Source of the DNA: Monodelphis domestica
Lineage: Eukaryota; Chordata; Mammalia; Didelphimorphia; Didelphidae
NCBI RefSeq assembly: GCF_027887165.1
Contig: NC_077233.1
Location: 223,683,178 to 223,747,177, forward strand
Direction: 5' to 3'
Length of the DNA: 64,000 bases
The translations under genes were made by a program, and so were the position numbers. Positions within the stretch are counted from its first letter, which is position 1; every line of letters starts with the position of its first letter. The notes beneath the pieces are model-generated. The model was not told the DNA's origin. It was given only the letters and a program-made list of their open reading frames with translations, and made no database searches. This document shows positions 12,701 through 24,369 of the stretch, piece after piece.

Positions 12701-13450
12701 ATTAGAAGGGAAACAACAAATTGGGAAATAATGTTTATAACAAAAACCTCTGACAAAGGTCTAATTACTCAAATTTATAAGGAACTAAATTAATTGTACG
12801 AAAAATCAAGCCATTCCCCAGTTGATAAATGGGCAAGGGACATGAATAGGCAATTTTCAAATAAAGAAATCAAAACTATTAATAACCACATGAAAATGTT
12901 CTAAATCTCTTTTAATCAGAGAAATACAAATCAAAACAACTCTGAGGTATCACCTCACACTTAGCAGATTGGCCAACATGACAGCAAAAGAAAGTAATGG
13001 ATGTTGGAAGGGATGTGGCAAAATTGGGACATTAATGCATTGCTGGTGGAGTTGTGAACTGATCCAAATGTTCTGGAAGGCAATTTGGAACTATGCCCAA
13101 AGGGCACTAAAAGTCTGTCTACCCTTTTATCAAGCCATAGAATTGCTGGGTTTGTACCTGAAAGAGATAATAAGGAAAAAGACATGTACAAGAATATTCA
13201 TAGCTTCACTCTTTGTGATGGGAAAAAACTGGTAAATGAGGGGATGCCCTTCAATTGGAGAATGGCTGAACAAATTGAGGTATATGTTGGTGATGGAATA
13301 CTATTGAGCTCAAAGGAATAATAAAGTGGAGGAATTTCATGGGAACTGGAATGACCTCCAGGAATTGATGCAGAGTGAAAGGAACAAAACCAGGAGAACA
13401 TTGTACATAGAGCCAAATACACTGTGGTACAATAGAATGTAATGGACTTC
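9739..13450 (+). pseudogene. L1 ORF2 relic (endonuclease, reverse transcriptase, Cys-rich end)
   Basis: ORF2 encodes the L1 endonuclease/reverse transcriptase. The N-terminus (VVIITLNVNGMNS) and the ETHMRKVD stretch belong to the endonuclease. The open piece 10850-11275 ends in [19 protein letters not shown], the RT entry motif. The piece 11599-11889 contains [16 protein letters not shown] and the catalytic FADD at 11728-11739. The piece 12969-13235 carries the C-terminal [18 protein letters not shown]. Frames are broken repeatedly between these blocks. Confidence 0.85.
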
Positions 13451-13808
13451 TCTACTAGCAGCAATGCAATGATCCAAGACAATTCTGAGGGACTCATGAA
13501 AAAGAACACTATCCACATCCAGAGAAAGAACTGTGGGAAAAGAAACACAGAAGAAAAACAACCACTTGATCATGTGGGTCAGTGGGGCTATGCCCGGGAA
13601 AGTGGACTCTAAAATATCACCCTACTGCAAGTACTAATAATAAGGATGTGGGTCTTGATCAATGACACATGTTAAACCCAGTGGAATTGTGCATCATATA
13701 TGGGAGGGGGCAGGGGAAGGAAGGAAAGGAACATGAGTCTTGTAACCATGGAAAATTATTCTAAATCATATAATTAAATAAAATTTTAAAAAAGAAATGA
13801 TGATGTAA

Positions 13809-14220
13809 GGTTAAAATAAAATATATGTGGAAAAGGTATTTGATATAGACTCCCAGGATCCATCCAAAGTATTCAGAGCCAGGCTGCTTCTACTCAAGTG
13901 GTAGCTGAACTGCTGAAGGGTTAACAGTAGCAGCTGTTCTGTAGTCGCAGCCATAGTAACAGTTAAGGCTGTTTACTGCCAGGGAGGGCATAGAATGGCA
14001 GCTGAAGAAGAACATTAGAGAACAGGGACTGAGGTTTGAGGTATCACAGCCTGTGAGGTCACTGCCTGGATCTTTGCTGCAAAAGTCTATGAGATTATTA
14101 TCAGTGTCTTGTTTGCAGCAGCCTATGGAGTGCTGCTGGAACCTAAGTGATACAACCAGGAGTATAATGGAGCCAGCTCCTACAAGATCTATAGAGCTGA
14201 TTGTTAAATTTTATGTGAGG
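13809..14220 (+). other. Unassigned; possible decayed coding fragment
   Basis: No repeat is recognised. One frame from an ATG at 13995 has stops but includes a hydrophobic run (VYEIIISVLFAAAYGVLLEP, about 14085-14144) and then YNQEYNGASSYKIYRADC. This might be an old processed pseudogene, but I cannot name a parent gene. Confidence 0.2.
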
Positions 14221-14400
14221 ATTTTTTTTTAATTATTTAATTATTTTTTCATTTAAATTTAATTTATTTTACTATATTTAATTTATATTAATGCTAAATA
14301 TAAATAATATAACTAAAATATATCTAATTTTTAAATTATTTTTCAAATTTTATACAAAAACAATTTTAACATTATTTAATTTTTTTAATTTCTAAAATTT
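14220..14400. repeat. AT-rich low-complexity tract
   Basis: It consists almost entirely of A and T with recurring atttaattta words. Confidence 0.8.
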
Positions 14401-14454
14401 TTCCTTCCTTCTCCTACCCCCTCATTTAGAAAGCAAGCAATTTGATATATTATA

Positions 14455-14778
14455 TGTGTAATTAGAATCTGTTACCCTAAAAACTATGATTCCCAGCACC
14501 CCACTCTCCTCACCTTACTTTATCTTACCTTACGTGCTGACCTAGGGAGGTTATAAATTTTGTGTAGCCCTGCCTCTTGCTCTCTTGATCTGATTGTTTT
14601 GGTGGAGGGGACTTGAGGTGAAAGCTAAGAAACTATTGCTCATGTGGTCTTAATTTTGTTAAATATTTAGGTTTTTTTTACTTCTATTCCCTTTTTATTC
14701 CTTGTAATTTAAGTGATTGTTAAATAAATTTTATAAAATATATTTCTTGCAGTGTTGGATATTAATTTAAATCCTATA
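14455..14778 (+). mobile_element. Solo LTR, family A
   Basis: This endogenous-retrovirus LTR begins tgtgtaattagaatctgtta and ends near 'atttaaatcctata', with an AATAAA signal near 14724 and a 'tatttcttgcagtg' stretch after it. Its start, middle and end match the LTR at 17590. No viral genes lie next to it, so it is a solo LTR. It is old: the ends and flanking duplication are degraded. Confidence 0.6.
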
Positions 14779-14779
14779 G

Positions 14780-14832
14780 ATATATATGTGTATATATATA
14801 TATATACTCACACACACACACACATATATATA
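14780..14832. repeat. TA/CA dinucleotide repeat
   Basis: A (TA)n run followed by a (CA)n run. Confidence 0.9.
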
Positions 14833-14889
14833 CCGTCATGCATAACATGCATACACAGACCAAAAAAAAAAAAGGTGAGAAAAATAAAG

Positions 14890-15225
14890 TAAAAAAATAT
14901 GTTTTGTTCTGCATTGCCTTCTTTTATTTTTTCTCTGGAGGTGGATAGCATTTTTCATCTCATAAGTTCTTTGGAATTCTCTTGGATCATTGTATTGCTA
15001 AATCATTTATAGTTGATCATGATACTATATTGCTGTTACTGTTTATAGTGTTCTCCCGGCTCTGCTCACTTCACTTTGCATCAGTTCATGTAAGTCTTTC
15101 CAGGCTTTTCTGAAAGCATCCTGCTTGTCTTTTCTTACAGCATAATAGTATTCTATCACAACCATATAACACAACTTGTTTAACCATTCCCCAATGGATG
15201 GGCATCCCCCAATTTCCAATTTTTT
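14890..15225 (-). mobile_element. Old L1 3' end
   Basis: In reverse, the words for 'ggggatgcccatccattgg', tagaatactattatg and 'tgatgcaaagtgaagtgag' match an older marsupial L1 3' region. It is truncated at both ends. Confidence 0.65.
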
Positions 15226-15403
15226 TATCTATGTGATTTACACTTTGGAAATCAGAAAATGGTATAAATCTTGTCCTGTCTATTGTGTCCTTGATTGGGT
15301 AGGTGAAGAAGTTTTTGCCTTAAAGGGCAAATCCAGCAACCACCTGTTGTACAATGTGAAAAGAATGGTTTATATAAAAACTGCCATATCTTACTATCTT
15401 TGG

Positions 15404-15730
15404 TCTAGACTTACAAAAGTGGTGGAGAAAATGTCAGTAATGAAAATTAAACTTGGAAATATATCAGTGATAGATAGATAAGTGGCACAGTGGTTATAAT
15501 TCTAGGCATGTAGTTGAGAGAACCTGGGTTCAAATCTGGCTTCAAATACTTCCTAGCTTTGTGACACTTGACAAATCAATTAATCCAATTTGCCTAAGCC
15601 TTGCCCTTCTTTCTTAGGGTTGTTGCTAAAACAGAAAGTAAGGTGTTTGTTTTTTTTTTAAGCATATCAATGACTATATTTTTTTCCCTGTAAAGTTGGT
15701 TGTTAAACCTTTGCCAATACATTAATGCTG
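15404..15730 (+). repeat. Unnamed dispersed repeat, copy A (split by a SINE)
   Basis: The halves 15404-15470 and 15674-15730 match copies at about 52973-53205 and 61876-61980: ctagactta, 'gagaaaatgt', 'attaaactt' and 'ggttgttaaac' appear in the same order. The SINE at 15471-15663 separates the halves. Confidence 0.55.
15471..15663 (+). mobile_element. tRNA-derived SINE with target-site duplication
   Basis: The SINE body runs from 'gtggcacagtggttataatt' through 'gggttcaaatctggc' to 'acagaaagtaagg' and a T-rich end. It is flanked by atatcaGtga (15461-15470) and atatcaAtga (15664-15673). Confidence 0.75.
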
Positions 15731-15984
15731 GAAGTTTTTCTGCTTTTAACCACCAGAATGAGAAGGTGGTTGCTCATTTTCCACTTGGGAGAATAAATAC
15801 CAGACTATAAAGTATGTTCTTTCCTTCCTTCCCCCTCCTCTTTGTCCATCCAAAGGGGAAAAGCTTATGACAAAGCTTTTTCTATTTGTAAAGTTACTTT
15901 TTAAATTTTACTTTACTTTGAATTCTTTTACCAATTAGATAAATGTTTGTCTAATGACTGTTCATTGTTGTATTGTCCTACAGT

Positions 15985-16112
15985 TTAGATAGTTAGCTCC
16001 TTGAGGGCAGGGACACTATATTAGATTTTTTTTCCCCCCTATCCCTACCACTTAGCATTGTACCTGGCATGTGGCAGCTACTAATAAATACTTGTTACCT
16101 TGACTTGATTTA
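15985..16112 (+). mobile_element. L2/MIR-type 3' end
   Basis: The words 'ctccttgagggcagggac', 'cttagcattgtacctggcat' and 'aataaatacttgtt' form the typical L2-related 3' end. Confidence 0.6.
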
Positions 16113-16124
16113 CGGCAGGGGAAA

Positions 16125-16555
16125 ATGATGTTTAAATATTGGTATACAGAGATAGAAAGGACCAGGGTTTAAACTGTGTATGTACCAAGCTTTTTCCTCA
16201 CTGGAGGCTAAGCCAAATTGAGAGAAAGAATCCTATTGTTTTACTTTATTAGCAATTTTTTTAAAATAACTACCCAAAAGGAAGAAGTTAATTAAATCCA
16301 GGGTTTTCCTTCCTTTGCCTCAGGCTCAATTTGAATCAAAGCCCCATTTTTTTCTATCCAGGACAATACTGAGTGGATTGTTGGGATGCATGGTCCCATG
16401 GACTTTTCCTCCCTGCCCCCCTGCCATGTATAGAGAAAGCTCTCAGTGGGGCAATGATTAAGGAGTAGGATTTGCTCAAGGGGAGGTAAAAATTATGTAA
16501 AATGTGCAAGATCTAGACCCTAATAATCACCCTCCAAAAGTGGGAGCCAGAGGAG
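16125..16555. other. Unassigned sequence
   Basis: I see no gene and no recognisable repeat here. Confidence 0.4.
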
Positions 16556-16564
16556 GGAGTGAAT

Positions 16565-16850
16565 TGTGGCTCAGAGGACAGGGAATTAGGCTTCAAGTAA
16601 GGAAGACTTGAGTTCAAATTTGACCTCAGACACTTACTAGCTATGTGACTCATGGCAAATCACTTAACCTCTGTCTTCCTCAGTTTCCTTAACTTTAAAA
16701 TCAGGATTATAGCACCTAGTTCCCAGGTTTGTTGTGAGGATAATGATTGTATGAGATAAATAAAAGAAATAATAATCGCAAAGCATTTATCACAGTGCCT
16801 GGAGAATAATAAAGTCTTTTTAAGTGCTTGTTCCCTTCCCCTCCTACCTC
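16565..16850 (+). repeat. MIR SINE, nearly complete
   Basis: The order 'gagttcaaatttgacctcag', 'acttactagctatgtgac', 'aatcacttaacctctgtc', 'ttgttgtgaggataatga' and 'cacagtgcctggagaataat' covers most of a MIR. Confidence 0.8.
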
Positions 16851-16944
16851 AAGCTTATACATCATCTAGCTATAGATGAAGAAACCTTTGAGACAACATA
16901 TAAATATTAATGATTGCTAGTCTAGACCAACATTCCCTTTTTTA

Positions 16945-17205
16945 AGAAAAGAAACAAATGTTTTTTGAGCTCCTCTAGGTGCCAGATACTGTGCTAACTG
17001 CTTTATCAATATCATCCCATTTGATTCTTAGAACAACTCTGGAAGGTTATTGTTATCCCAATTTGGCAGTTGAGGAAACTGAGTCAAAGAGAGGTTTTTT
17101 TTTTTTTAATGACTTGTCTTAGGTTATATAGCTACTGGCAATTGCAGGTTTTGAGTTAAGGAAACTCCAAACCTGGCACTCTATCACTGTGCCACCTCTG
17201 TGATT
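16945..17205 (-). repeat. MIR/CORE-SINE relic
   Basis: The reverse-orientation MIR words 'ggtgccagatactgtgcta', 'cagttgaggaaactgagtc' and 'tctatcactgtgccacct' are present. Confidence 0.65.
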
Positions 17206-17224
17206 TTTTTAACAGATGAGGAAA

Positions 17225-17350
17225 TTGAGTTAACCAACCGTTATTCATTAAATGTCAACACTATAACAGACCTTCTATTAGTGCTCGATTTATAAAGACA
17301 AAAATAAAGCAATCCTTGCATTCAAGTAGTTAACATCCTATTATGTTAAA
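17225..17350 (-). repeat. L2/MIR-related relic
   Basis: The words 'taaagacaaaaataaagcaa' and 'ccttgcattcaagtagtta' match an abundant marsupial L2-related tail. An AT-rich tatata tract follows to about 17470. Confidence 0.45.
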
Positions 17351-17589
17351 CAAAATATATGTGTTTAACATATTAAATATATATATACATATAGATATTT
17401 ATGTATATGCATATTTTGTGTATATATACATGTATGTATTGTATATGTATACTCATTCATATCCTTATACATATACAAGACACATACACAAAATAAATAA
17501 AAATAAAATAAGGTAACAGAAGTCAGCCCTAGGAGCTGAGTCCTCAAAGATTTAGTCACTTGTCCAAGGTCAAATTGGCCTTTAAATAG

Positions 17590-18010
17590 TGTGTAAATCG
17601 AATCTGTTACCCTAAAAAATTATTGTAATTTCCCTTTATAAACTATAATATTGTATATACCTTTATTTAAAAAATCTTTAGAGTTTTAAGTTGATTATGT
17701 TTAAAATGATCCTTTGGGGAGACTGGTCTCCCAAATGATCACAGGGGGAATGGTATAATTATAAATCTTGAACCCTTGAACTACATTACCCAGCATTCCA
17801 CTCAACTCCTGTCCTTACATACTGACATAGGCAGCTTATAAATTCTCCTTTTTTCTGCCTTGCTTGCTCTTTCCTTCCTGTCAAGGCTTTGGTGGAACAG
17901 GGATTTTTGATCAGGTAGAAAAACTGAGTCACATGTTTCTGTTTTGTCAGATAATAAACTTTATAAAAAAATAATACTTTAAGTATTAGATATTAATTTT
18001 AAATCCTACA
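17590..18010 (+). mobile_element. Solo LTR, family A (second copy)
   Basis: It begins tgtgtaaatcgaatctgtta and ends aaatcctaca, flanked on both sides by the 4-bp repeat atag (17586-17589 and 18011-18014). An ATAATAAA signal lies near 17951. It is related to the LTR at 14455 but about 100 bp longer in its 5' half. The 4-bp duplication fits a gammaretrovirus-like (class I) element. No internal viral region is attached. Confidence 0.7.
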
Positions 18011-18304
18011 ATAGAAGAATTGGCATTTGAACCCAAGTTTTATGATTCCAGATCCAGAGCTCATTCTACTCTATTTGATTCTTTTCAGCCACATTTCTTC
18101 CTCTGTGGAGCTCTGTCTCTCTTTCATCCTAGGTAATGTCATTGGTCCTCTTTGAAAGTGAAGGGCAATCAACCATAGTGATAATTATCTGATGGATGGC
18201 CCAGTACAAAGGCAGAGGAAGTGGCTACCTACATAAAAATTTCAATTTGGATATTGTAAAAAGTCTCGCACTTCCCCCACTTATCTCCTTAACTAGTTTG
18301 CCAA

Positions 18305-18757
18305 GGGGTCAGCTAGGTGATGGCTAGAGTGCTGGGTTTGCAGAAAGAAAGACTCATCTTCCTGTGTTCAAATATGGCCTCAGAGTCAGCTCTGTCACCC
18401 TTGCCAAGTTATTTAATTTTGTTTGCCTCAGTTTTCTCATCTATAAAATGACATGGAATAAGAGGATGGCAAACTACTTCAGGATCTTTATCAAGAAAAT
18501 CTCAAATGGGCAGCTAGGTGGCTCAGTGGATTGAAAGCCAGGCCCAGAGACAGGAGGTCCTGGGTTTTTATCTGTCCTTAGACACTTAACACTTAGACAC
18601 TTAACCCCCATTGCCTAGCACTTACCACTTTTCTGCCTTGGAACGAATACATGGTTTTGACCCTGGAACAGAAGGTAAGGGTTTAAAAAAAAAAAAAGCA
18701 AAATTCCAAATGGAGTTATAAAGAGTAGGATATGACTGAAATGACTGAACAACAGTC
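18305..18757 (+). mobile_element. RTE-tailed SINE split by a younger SINE
   Basis: The outer SINE occupies 18305-18508 and 18699-18757, ending 'gaaatgactgaacaacagt'. The younger SINE at 18509-18698 lies inside its tail and duplicated the site: aaaatctcaaatggg on the left and aaaattccaaatggag on the right. Confidence 0.75.
18509..18698 (+). mobile_element. Short tRNA-derived SINE ('gaaggtaag' type)
   Basis: It begins 'gcagctaggtggctcagtgg', passes 'ggaggtcctgggttttta', and ends 'cagaaggtaagggtttaa' plus an A tail. It is nested in an older SINE. Confidence 0.85.
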
Positions 18758-18929
18758 TTCCAAGATGCTTAAACCCCTAATATTAGGCTCATTTGGAAGG
18801 ATTAAATTATTGTCTTCCTTTTAAATTATCCTGTGTGTGCCTAGGATGGTTAATTCATTATTACACATTGCCATAGATTAGTTTATGAGGTAAGTTAGCC
18901 AGAAAACACAGCCTTGACATGTCTAACTG

Positions 18930-19275
18930 GAAATAGGTACAGGATAATTCCAGTTAAATTGTAGCTCTATCATTTAGAGTCTATGTGGCCGTCCCTGAGT
19001 CTAAGTGTCCTCATTTGTAAAATGATACTAATTTAAACTCACCATCCTACATAGGTTGTTGTGAGGAGAATAGTCTAGAATTCATAAAGCACAATATAAA
19101 TGTGAATTATGATCTTGACAAGGAAAATTCTTGACTTAGACACTTACTAGTTGTGTGATCCTGAGTAATGTTATCATTCCTCAGTTTCCCCATCTGCAAA
19201 ATGAAAGAAGGGAATGGACTAAAGGACCCCTATATCGTCTTTCAGCTTTAAATGTATTACCTTATGATCTATCTG
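18930..19275 (+). repeat. Two MIR relics
   Basis: At 18950-19110 ('tcctcatttgtaaaatgata', 'ggttgttgtgaggagaata') and at 19135-19275 ('acttactagttgtgtgatcc', 'tcagtttccccatctgcaaa'). Confidence 0.6.
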
Positions 19276-19279
19276 ATTC

Positions 19280-19700
19280 TAGGAAAGGAACCACTATTGA
19301 GGATTGTAAGCTGAATTTTTTTTTCTAGTGATAAATGGGAACCAAATGAGTTTCAAGAGAATGCTAAAGTCCTCAATCCTATTAAATCCCCCACAAGTTA
19401 CTGAAAGTACTCATTTCAGTTTCATACTTCTGGTGAGAAACAGGGTATGTTTTGATTCCTAATTTAGAATGTTTATCCTGAAAGATTCCAGGGTGCTCAG
19501 ATTCAAGATAAACTCTCACAGTGTTTGTGTCCATGCACTATGCATTTAGAACTCTTTAGAGACAAGCATGCCCAGCTTGGGGAGAGAGTGAGAACTTTGA
19601 AGCCATAAATTGAAGACTCTTTAAACCTAAGGAATTTTGGATTGCAAACAAACCAGCTGGCTTGTCTGCCAATAGTTCATCCTTCCTTTCCCACCTTCAA
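19280..19700. other. Unassigned sequence
   Basis: I see no gene or clear repeat. Confidence 0.35.
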
Positions 19701-19907
19701 GGCTGGTAGCACTGAGAGAGAGACTAGAAAGCATCTTACTTCACCCCCTTACTTGGCAGTATAAAAAAACTGAGACTCAAAGAAGTGGCTTATTAAAGGT
19801 TATGAGGAGAACTAGGAATTAGGATCATGGAATCATAAATATAGGGTTGATTAGAATATTAAACAGCATCTATGCCAACTCCTTTGTTTTAGAGATGAAG
19901 TTACTGA

Positions 19908-20155
19908 GACCACAGAGTACAGTGGATAGAATGCAAGATCTGGAATCTGTGTTCAAAACCAGCATCAGGCACTTACTAGTTGTGTGAGCCTGGGCAAGCA
20001 TTTAACCCTCTTTTTATGCCTCAATTTTCTCATCTGTAAAAATGAACTAGAGGAGGAAATCGCAAACCACTCCAGTATATTTACCAACAAAACCCCAAAT
20101 GGCATCACAGAGTCATATGTGACTGAAACAACTCAATAGCAACTAGCAACAACTG
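19908..20155 (+). mobile_element. RTE-tailed SINE inserted in a MIR
   Basis: The body 'gtacagtggatagaatgcaa' through 'gtgactgaaacaactcaata' is a SINE. The interrupted MIR continues on both sides ('agagatgaagttactgaga' before; 'ggtaacttgcccaaggtcac' after, to about 20270). Confidence 0.75.
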
Positions 20156-20274
20156 AGGCCAAGAGAGATGAGGTAACTTGCCCAAGGTCACACAGAAAGT
20201 AAAGGACAAAGTTAACTCAGATTCAGTGACTCTAGATTCAATGCTTCTTCCATTGGACCATATGGCCTCCCCTT

Positions 20275-21150
20275 GAGGTAGCTCTTCTTATGCTAAGTTG
20301 AAAGTTCTTTTCTATACAAGATGCTGATAGTCTATGATTCACCATCATTTTTCCTCAAGATTCACAGCATGGGAAGTTGGGGAAGTTTAATTAGGAGGTA
20401 TTCATGACTGCCCTCAAGATTTGGCTCCTTTCTTCCTTCTACCACAGGCTTCCCCTGAGATATTGTTACTGCCTGACCCTGTCTCATTCTTCTGCAAAGC
20501 CTCATACAGGCCACTTTGAAGAATTCCTAATAAAATAAACAGGGAAGGACACAAATGTGTGTGTGTGTCAGTGTGTACATTCACACATATATCCCATGGG
20601 TTAGTTTCTTTATTTTCCCATCAGATGCTCTACAGGCTAAACAATGTCTTGGAATGAAGTGGGAATTCTCAGTTGCCCTTCCCTATAGCCCCAAATCTCC
20701 CCAGCTCAAAAAGAATGGAAACATAACACTCCAATCACTTCTGTCCTCAGAGAGTCTCTCTGTCTATTCCAAATCCCACATGCATGAGACCAAGAAATAT
20801 TCCTAATTGATTCCATGGCTATAAGGTCAGCCTCTAGAGTGGCTGAAAGAAACCTCACTTTTCATTTTACTAGTACAGACAGAGACTATGGGATTTACTA
20901 GCATAGACAGAGACTATGGGATATCACACTTCACCAAAGGGATTCTTAAGGTTCTTAAGTGGTGTTGGCATTGCTCACTGTTGGAGGGGATGATGACTTA
21001 GGTAGTGTGACTTGAGGAATTTGAGAAGTTCTCATCCTCACTACCCAAAATTCTATCCAATGTATTCTCTACCCAGAAACCACTATGCTCAATATAGCAG
21101 ATATTCAAGTTTCATGCCTTAGAGCTGAGCCAGCCTCCATATGATAGCTT
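20275..21150. other. Unassigned sequence with a short TG repeat
   Basis: A (TG)n tract lies near 20555-20580. A 28-bp word recurs at about 20876 and 20902 ('agacagagactatgggat'). No gene is supported. Confidence 0.4.
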
Positions 21151-21163
21151 CTTTAAAAATTCA

Positions 21164-23119
21164 TTATTCCTTTGAGCATAATAGTATTCCATCACCAACA
21201 TATGCCACAATTTGTTCAGCCATTCCCCAATTTAAAGGTATCCCCTCATTTTCCAATTTTTGCCACCACAAAGAGCACAGTTATGAATATTCTTGTACAA
21301 GTCTTTTACCTTATGATCTCTTTGGGGTACAAACCCAGCAATACTATGGCTGGATCAAAGGGCACACAGTCTTTTAGCACCCTTTGGGCATAGTTCCAAA
21401 TTGCCCCCCAGAATGGTTGGATCAATTCACAATTCCACTAGCAAGGCATTAGTGTCCCAACTTTGTCATATCCCCTCCAACATTCATTACTTTCCTTTGC
21501 TGTCATGTTAGTCAATCTGCTAGGTGTGAGGTGATACTTCAGAGTTGTTTTGATTTGCATTTCTCTGATTATAAGAGATTTAGAACACTTTTTCATGTTT
21601 ATTAATAGTTTTGATTTCTTTATTTGAAAATTGCCTATTCATGTCCTTTGCCCATTTATCAACTGGGGAATGGCTTGATTTTTTGTACAATTGATTTAGT
21701 TCCTTATAAATTTGAGTGATTAGACCTTTGTCAGAGGTTTTTTGTTATAAACATTGTTTCCCAATTTGTTGCTTCCCTTCTAATTTTGGTTGCATTGCTT
21801 TTGTTTGTACAAAAACTTTTCAACTTAATGTAATCAAAACTATTTATTTTACATTTTGGGATTTTTTCTAACTCTTGCTTGGTCTTAAAATCTTTCCTAT
21901 CCCAAAGATCTGACATGTATACTATTCTGTGTTCACCTAATTTACTTATACTTTCCTTCTTTATATTCAAGTCATTCACCCATTCTGAATTTATCTTGGT
22001 GTAGGGTGTAAGATGTTGATCCAAGCCTAGTCTCTCTCATACTGTCTTTCAATATTCCCAGTAGTTTTTGTCAAATACTGGAATTTTGTCCCAAAAGTTG
22101 GGATCTTTGGACTTATCATAGACTATCTTGCTGAGGTCACTTACCCCAACTCTATTCCACTTATCCTCCTTTCTGTCTCTTAGTCAGTATCGTATTGTTT
22201 TGATGTCCACTGCTTTATATTATAGTTTGAGATCTGGTACTGCGAGGGCACTGTCCGCATTTTTTTTTTCATTATTTCCCTGGATATACTTGATCTTTTG
22301 TTCTTCCAAATGAACTTTGTTAAGTTTTTTTTCTAATTCAGTAAAAAGTTTTTTTTTGGTAGTTCGATGGGTATGGCACTAAATAAGTAAATTAGTTTGG
22401 GTAGGATGGTCATTTTTATTATGTTAGCTTGTCCTACCCATGAGCAATCAATGTTTTTTCCAATTGTTTAGATATAGTTTTAATTGTGTGAATGGTGTTT
22501 TGTAGTTGTGTTCATATAGTTCCTGTGTCTGTCTTGGCAGACAGATTCCTAAGTATTTGATATTGTCTAGGGTGATTTTAATTGAATTTCTCTTTCTAAT
22601 TCTTGCTGCTGAGATGTGTTGGAAATATATAGAAATGCTGATGACTTATGTGGGTTTATTTTGTATCCTGCAACTTTTCTAAAGTTGTTAATTATTTCCA
22701 CTAGTGTTTTAATTGATTCTCTAGGATTCTTTAAGTAGACCATCATATCATCTGTGATCATCATCAAGTGATAGCTTGGTCTCCTAATTGCCTGAAGGAA
22801 TTCCATGTGAACTGGAATGATCTCCAGAAATTGATGCAAAGCGAGAGGAGCAGAACCAGGAGAACATTATATACAGAGAATGATACCCTGTGGAATAAGC
22901 AAATGTAATGGACATCTCCATGATCCTGAACAATTCAGAGGGATTTATGAGAAAGAACACTATCCACATTCAGAGGAAGAACAGTGGAGCAGAAACACAG
23001 AAGAAAGGCAACTGCTTGATTACATGGGTCAAGGGGGATAAGATTGGGGATGTAGAGTCCAAATGATCATCCTAGGGCAAACATCAACAATATGAAAATA
23101 GGTTTTGAAAAAAAATAAA
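21164..23119 (+). mobile_element. 5'-inverted (twin-primed) truncated L1
   Basis: The left part (21164 to about 22792) is L1 ORF2 on the minus strand, from the RT motif [13 protein letters not shown] to 'caaaggaataatga'. The right part (about 22793-23119) is the following L1 3' region on the plus strand, starting 'gaattccatgtgaactgg', and ends in an A-rich tail. The two parts abut almost exactly in the L1 consensus. The direct repeat taaaaattca flanks it at 21154-21163 and 23120-23129. The structure is that of a 5' inversion made during target-primed reverse transcription. Confidence 0.9.
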
Positions 23120-23224
23120 TAAAAATTCAGATATACAGAAGAAGTAATTATTTGCCCAAGGCAAATTCTATTGAGGGGTGAGGGTAAAAAGAGACCAAAG
23201 ATACTATAGAATATAGTTTTATAT

Positions 23225-23480
23225 TTGTTGTTCAGTTGTTTCAGTCATATTCAACTTTTCATGACCCCATGTGGGGATTTCCTGGCAGAGATACTGGCAT
23301 GGCTTGCCATTTCCTTTTCCAGATCACTTTACAGATGAGGAACTGAGGCAAACAGGGCTAAGTGACTTGCCCAGAGTCACACTGCTTGTAAATGTCTGAA
23401 GCCAGTTTTGAACTCATGAAGATGAGTTTTCCTGATTCCAAGTCCAGTGTTCTATCCACTGTAGTACCTAGCTGTCCCTA
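23225..23480 (-). mobile_element. RTE-tailed SINE
   Basis: In reverse orientation: 'ttgttgttcagttgtttcag', 'ggcttgccatttccttttcc', 'gaggcaaacagggctaagtg' and 'ccactgtagtacctagctgt'. Confidence 0.85.
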
Positions 23481-23484
23481 GAGT

Positions 23485-24365
23485 ACAGTGCAACCTAGTT
23501 TATCTGCCGTGTAACTCAGGAGAGGGAGTAACCTGTACTTGAGCAATTCCAGCTTACGTTACCAAGGGGTTTGGGTAAGGTGATCCTTGGGGGAGTGGGG
23601 GTGGGGAAGAAATACCATAATGACAGGACCCTGGGCATATTGGTGGAGGAATGTAGTAATCAATCTTACTCCGTGTCACATTGAAGAACAAGAAGACTTT
23701 AATAGGAGGTAGAGAGACAGAAAGGAAGTCCAATGATCCAGGGAGGAAGTGTGATTGATGCCAGCTGTTGGCATCCTGGGGCAAAACCTCAATCACTCCA
23801 CACCAGTTTTACATGGATGCTTACACAAATCTGGAATCTGGTCGGTATGCTTATTTCCTACAACAATGCAGATGACAACCTATCCATATTAGCCCATCTG
23901 CTACTATTCTTGTCCATATTGTAGAATGATTTTTTAACAGGTCCACCAATTGTTCTGGGAAACTTTTTTTTTTTTGTTACCTCAAGATGATACCAATGGA
24001 ACATGTAAACTGTCCACTAGCTAGCCCTTTCTTTTTCACTCTTGCATTATGTGGTGCAATTTATTCTGATTCTTTTCCATAGGTTCTTGTTTATAATGTG
24101 TTAGAGCCTGCTCATGGCTACCATATGCTTCTCATATATAGTTGTAGACACAACTTCTAGAGTTTATCCACTGGTATAATTTAGACATTATTAAGGAGCC
24201 TTTAAACTTCTCCTTGAAACAAAAGCCTTTATTTTCAATGCCAATATACTTTCAGGGTTCTATAGCATAGAACATATAGTCTTATAGTATAGTGATATAC
24301 ATACAGTGTTAGCATAGAACACAATAGTCTCCAAAAAATTGAAAACAACTATTGCCAATATTAGC
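23485..24365. other. Unassigned sequence
   Basis: No gene or confidently identified repeat is seen. Short open frames here have no supporting motif. Confidence 0.35.
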
Positions 24366-24369
24366 AATA

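Larger units (their letters stand above)
7125..13792 (+). mobile_element. Full-length L1 LINE, decayed
   Basis: A 6.67-kb L1 with 5'UTR, ORF1, inter-ORF region, ORF2 and an A-rich 3' end. It is flanked by a 16-bp target-site duplication, agaaatgatgaCgtaa at 7109-7124 and agaaatgatgaTgtaa at 13793-13808, with one mismatch. Both reading frames carry several stops and frameshifts, so it cannot move on its own. It served as the reference for recognising the other L1 fragments here. Confidence 0.92.

Noticed and set aside
14455-18010. A single provirus bounded by the LTRs at 14455 and 17590
   Set aside because: The DNA between them is made of an L1 fragment, SINEs and MIR relics with no viral text, and the second LTR has its own 4-bp flanking repeat, so these are separate solo LTRs.
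20870-20925. Short direct repeat (agacagagactatgggat) as a possible CRISPR or regulatory array
   Set aside because: Only two units about 26 bp apart are present; it is a simple local duplication in a eukaryotic intergenic region.
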